From Prevotella sp. (GTDB lineage Bacteria; Bacteroidota; Bacteroidia; Bacteroidales; Bacteroidaceae), in NCBI GenBank assembly GCA_017424205.1, contig JAFPAS010000028.1, forward strand, positions 1 to 8,272: a DNA stretch of 8,272 bases, given 5' to 3'. The position numbers and the translations under genes were made by a program. Position 1 is the stretch's first letter, and every line of letters begins with the position of its first letter. Of this stretch, positions 6,248 to 8,272 are shown in pieces. Under the pieces are notes generated by a model that searched no databases, was not told the origin of the DNA, and was given only the letters and a program-made list of their open reading frames with translations.

Positions 6248-7168
6248 ATGAAACCAACACTATTCTTACTTGCTGCAGGCATGGGAAGCCGATATGGCGG
6301 ACTCAAGCAGCTTGACGGCCTTGGCCCAAACGGTGAAACAATAATGGACTACAGCATATATGACGCTATCGAAGCCGGATTCGGAAAAATCGTATGGGTC
6401 ATAAGAAAAGATTTCGAAGAGCAGTTCAGAACTCAAATTCTATCTAAATACGAAGGCAAAGTACAATGTGAACTATGCTTTCAGTCTATCGACTCGCTGC
6501 CTGAAGGTTTCACATGTCCTGAAGGACGTCAGAAGCCATGGGGCACAAATCATGCAGTACTGATGGGCAAGGATGTCATCAAAGAGCCATTCTGCGTAAT
6601 CAACTGCGACGACTTCTATAACCGTGATGCCTTCAGAGTGATTGGCAAATTCCTTTCTGACCTTCCAGAAGGTGCTCGTGGCCAATATGCTATGGTAGGA
6701 TTCCGTGTAGCAAATACGCTCTCTGAGAATGGAACAGTATCAAGAGGCATTTGCTCTAAAGACGAAAATGGATGTCTTACAACATGCGTTGAATGCACAA
6801 AGATAGCACGTGTAGACGGTTCTGTAGCATATCGCGAGGATAACAAGGAAGATGGAGCATGGATAAATATCGATGACAACACACCTGTTTCTATGAACAT
6901 GTGGGGATTCACACCTGACTATTTCGAATATAGCGAGGAGTATTTCAAAGAGTTCCTTTCTGCTCCAGAGAATATCAGCAACCTCAAGTCTGAGTTCTTC
7001 ATTCCTCTGATGGTGAATAAGCTCATTACAGAAGGAACTGCCACATGCCGCGTGCTTGACACCACAAGCAAGTGGTTTGGTGTGACATATGCTGAAGACC
7101 GCCCTGAAACAGTAGCACGCATACAGGCTCTTGTTGAAGACGGCACATACCCAGAGAAACTATTCTAA
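6248..7168 (+). CDS. Sugar-phosphate nucleotidyltransferase-like protein
   Basis: A 306-aa cytoplasmic protein with the Rossmann-like NTP-transferase fold found in GalU, RmlA and GlmU. The N-terminal loop LAAGMGSRYGGLKQL (residues 8-22; Gly11, Gly13, Arg15, Lys20) is the nucleotide-binding motif; PWGTNHAVL (about 97-105) is the usual base-recognition loop; and NCDDFY (Asp121-Asp122) provides the metal-binding acidic pair. The C-terminal third has no left-handed hexapeptide repeats, so no acetyltransferase domain is present. Such proteins join a nucleotide to a sugar-1-phosphate or related compound, but the sugar and nucleotide cannot be told here. Many Bacteroidales carry this type of protein beside a phosphotransferase/kinase gene; no such gene is seen on either side. 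It has its own promoter and is followed by a 132-bp gap without an evident terminator. Confidence 0.88.
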   Translation: MKPTLFLLAAGMGSRYGGLKQLDGLGPNGETIMDYSIYDAIEAGFGKIVWVIRKDFEEQFRTQILSKYEGKVQCELCFQSIDSLPEGFTCPEGRQKPWGTNHAVLMGKDVIKEPFCVINCDDFYNRDAFRVIGKFLSDLPEGARGQYAMVGFRVANTLSENGTVSRGICSKDENGCLTTCVECTKIARVDGSVAYREDNKEDGAWINIDDNTPVSMNMWGFTPDYFEYSEEYFKEFLSAPENISNLKSEFFIPLMVNKLITEGTATCRVLDTTSKWFGVTYAEDRPETVARIQALVEDGTYPEKLF

Positions 7169-7300
7169 CGGAATAAACCCATCTGGAAGCAGACAACAGT
7201 CATCTCGCTATTGCAGATACATAGCTGTGTCAACCATTTCACATAGCGGGAATGCACTCAAATACAGGGAAAAGATTCATAATAATTTCCTTCTAAATAA

Positions 7301-8272
7301 ATGAACGAAATCAACAGCACACAGATAAATGAGCTCCGCCAAATAATTGACGGAGCTCAAAACATTATTATAACTTGCCACAGAAGTCCCGACGGTGACG
7401 CACTCGGGTCGTCTCTGGCGCTGTCGAGATATTTGAAATCTCAGGGCAAGGATGTCAACATCATTATCCCTGATGCTTATCCTGACTTCTTGATGTGGCT
7501 TCCTGGCACGCAAGAAATCACAAGATTCGACAAACACGCAGACAAAGCAGAACTGCTGCTAAAGATCAGCGATTTGATTTTCTGCCTTGACTTCAATACC
7601 TTAAACCGTGTCGGAGAAAGCATGGAGAGCGCCCTCTCTGACTCTAAAGCAAAGAAGGTGCTTATAGACCATCACCTTAATCCTGACATTGATGCCGCGC
7701 TAACAATATCATTGCCACAGATGAGTTCTACGTCAGAAATCGTATTCGAACTTATTGAGGCATTAGGCGGATACGAAAGCATGGACAAGCACACTGCCAC
7801 ATGCATCTATTGCGGCATGATGACAGACACAGGTGCATTCTCCTACAACAGCAATACTCCGAAAACATATTCTAACATAGCACGCTTGTTAGAAAAAGGC
7901 ATTAACAAAGACAAAATATACCGCAACGTTTACTGGGTATTTTCGCAAAACAGAATGCGACTATGGGGCCATGTCTTGCAGAACTTCCAGGTGTCAGACG
8001 ACGGCCACGCCTCATATTTCACCATCACACGCAGCGACATGAAGAAATATAACTTCATAAAAGGCGACGCTGAAGGATTAGTAAACATGCCACTGCAGAT
8101 ACGTGGCATGAAACTATCAATCTCGCTGCGCGAAGACACTGAAAAGCCTAATCTTGTATGGGTTAGCCTACGTTCTGTCGACAATTTCCCATGCAACAAG
8201 ATGGCAGAGAAATACTTCAATGGCGGCGGACACCTGAACGCCTCAGGCGGAAGACTCTTCTGCTCACTCGCA
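7301..8272 (+). CDS. nrnA: DHH-family phosphoesterase, NrnA-like (nanoRNase/pAp phosphatase), 5' part
   Basis: The frame is open from the ATG at 7301 to the right edge (324 codons), so the gene is cut off; an in-frame TAA directly before the ATG (7298-7300) rules out a longer protein. NrnA-type enzymes break down RNA fragments of 2-5 nucleotides and remove the 3' phosphate of pAp; related DHH proteins act on pApA or c-di-AMP. Metal-binding motifs are complete: HRSPDGDALGSS (residues 27-38; His27, Asp31, Asp33), LDFN (Asp97), DHH (123-125) and TDTGAF (Asp176). The C-terminal DHHA1 substrate-binding motif NGGGHLNASGG is at 307-317, so only about 10-25 residues should be missing. A perfect 8-bp inverted repeat lies over codons 11-20. 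No clear promoter is seen in the 132-bp gap upstream, so it may be read through from the nucleotidyltransferase gene. Confidence 0.93.
   Translation, partial: MNEINSTQINELRQIIDGAQNIIITCHRSPDGDALGSSLALSRYLKSQGKDVNIIIPDAYPDFLMWLPGTQEITRFDKHADKAELLLKISDLIFCLDFNTLNRVGESMESALSDSKAKKVLIDHHLNPDIDAALTISLPQMSSTSEIVFELIEALGGYESMDKHTATCIYCGMMTDTGAFSYNSNTPKTYSNIARLLEKGINKDKIYRNVYWVFSQNRMRLWGHVLQNFQVSDDGHASYFTITRSDMKKYNFIKGDAEGLVNMPLQIRGMKLSISLREDTEKPNLVWVSLRSVDNFPCNKMAEKYFNGGGHLNASGGRLFCSLA

Noticed and set aside
7169..7300. Possible small RNA or terminator in the gap before the nrnA-like gene
   Set aside because: Only a short direct repeat (ACATAGC at about 7220 and 7241) and a distant 6-bp inverted repeat are seen; no T-run, promoter element or stable structure supports a call.
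7277..8220. Minus-strand ORFs of 86 and 96 aa opposite the nrnA-like gene
   Set aside because: They are antisense to a continuous 324-codon frame with complete DHH/DHHA1 motifs, which is clearly the real gene.

Overview
The window reads as ordinary chromosome from a member of the Bacteroidales, most likely Prevotella or a close relative. The signs are promoter elements of the Bacteroidetes form TAnnTTTG (TAACTTTG ahead of recF and ahead of the nucleotidyltransferase gene, TAATTTTG ahead of the TPR gene), A/T-rich leaders without a clear Shine-Dalgarno sequence, moderate GC content, a DUF4738-type lipoprotein, and a Bacteroidales-style arrangement of ribH, a TPR gene, recF and a DUF721 gene. 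I see no insertion sequence, phage gene, CRISPR array, tRNA or rRNA.

Layout from left to right: (1) the 3' end of gluQ (+), then a non-coding gap holding a strong 18-bp hairpin that can stop transcription from both sides. (2) A sodium:alanine/glycine-type symporter gene (-) that converges on gluQ. (3) A four-gene minus-strand operon read from about 4510 down to 2266: a membrane-anchored TPR protein, lumazine synthase ribH (start overlapping the TPR stop as TAATG), a 129-aa protein of unknown function and a DUF4738-type lipoprotein. It ends at a 16-bp hairpin followed by a T-run. (4) A divergent promoter region (4439-4611). (5) recF and a DUF721 (DciA-like) gene on the plus strand, both linked to chromosome replication and repair. 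(6) A stand-alone sugar-nucleotidyltransferase-like gene with its own promoter. (7) A DHH-family phosphoesterase gene (nrnA-like) that starts at 7301 and runs off the right edge.

The genes are mainly housekeeping: tRNA modification, amino-acid uptake, riboflavin synthesis, replication and repair, sugar-nucleotide chemistry, and nanoRNA/pAp turnover. I did not find a convincing new multi-gene system. The most notable signal is in ribH: the family's active-site aromatic residue is Arg29 and its catalytic His is Asn95, while the phosphate-binding and structural motifs remain. Smaller points are a 44-codon open stretch continuing in frame after the DUF721 stop codon, and an uncharacterised 129-aa gene locked inside the ribH operon.
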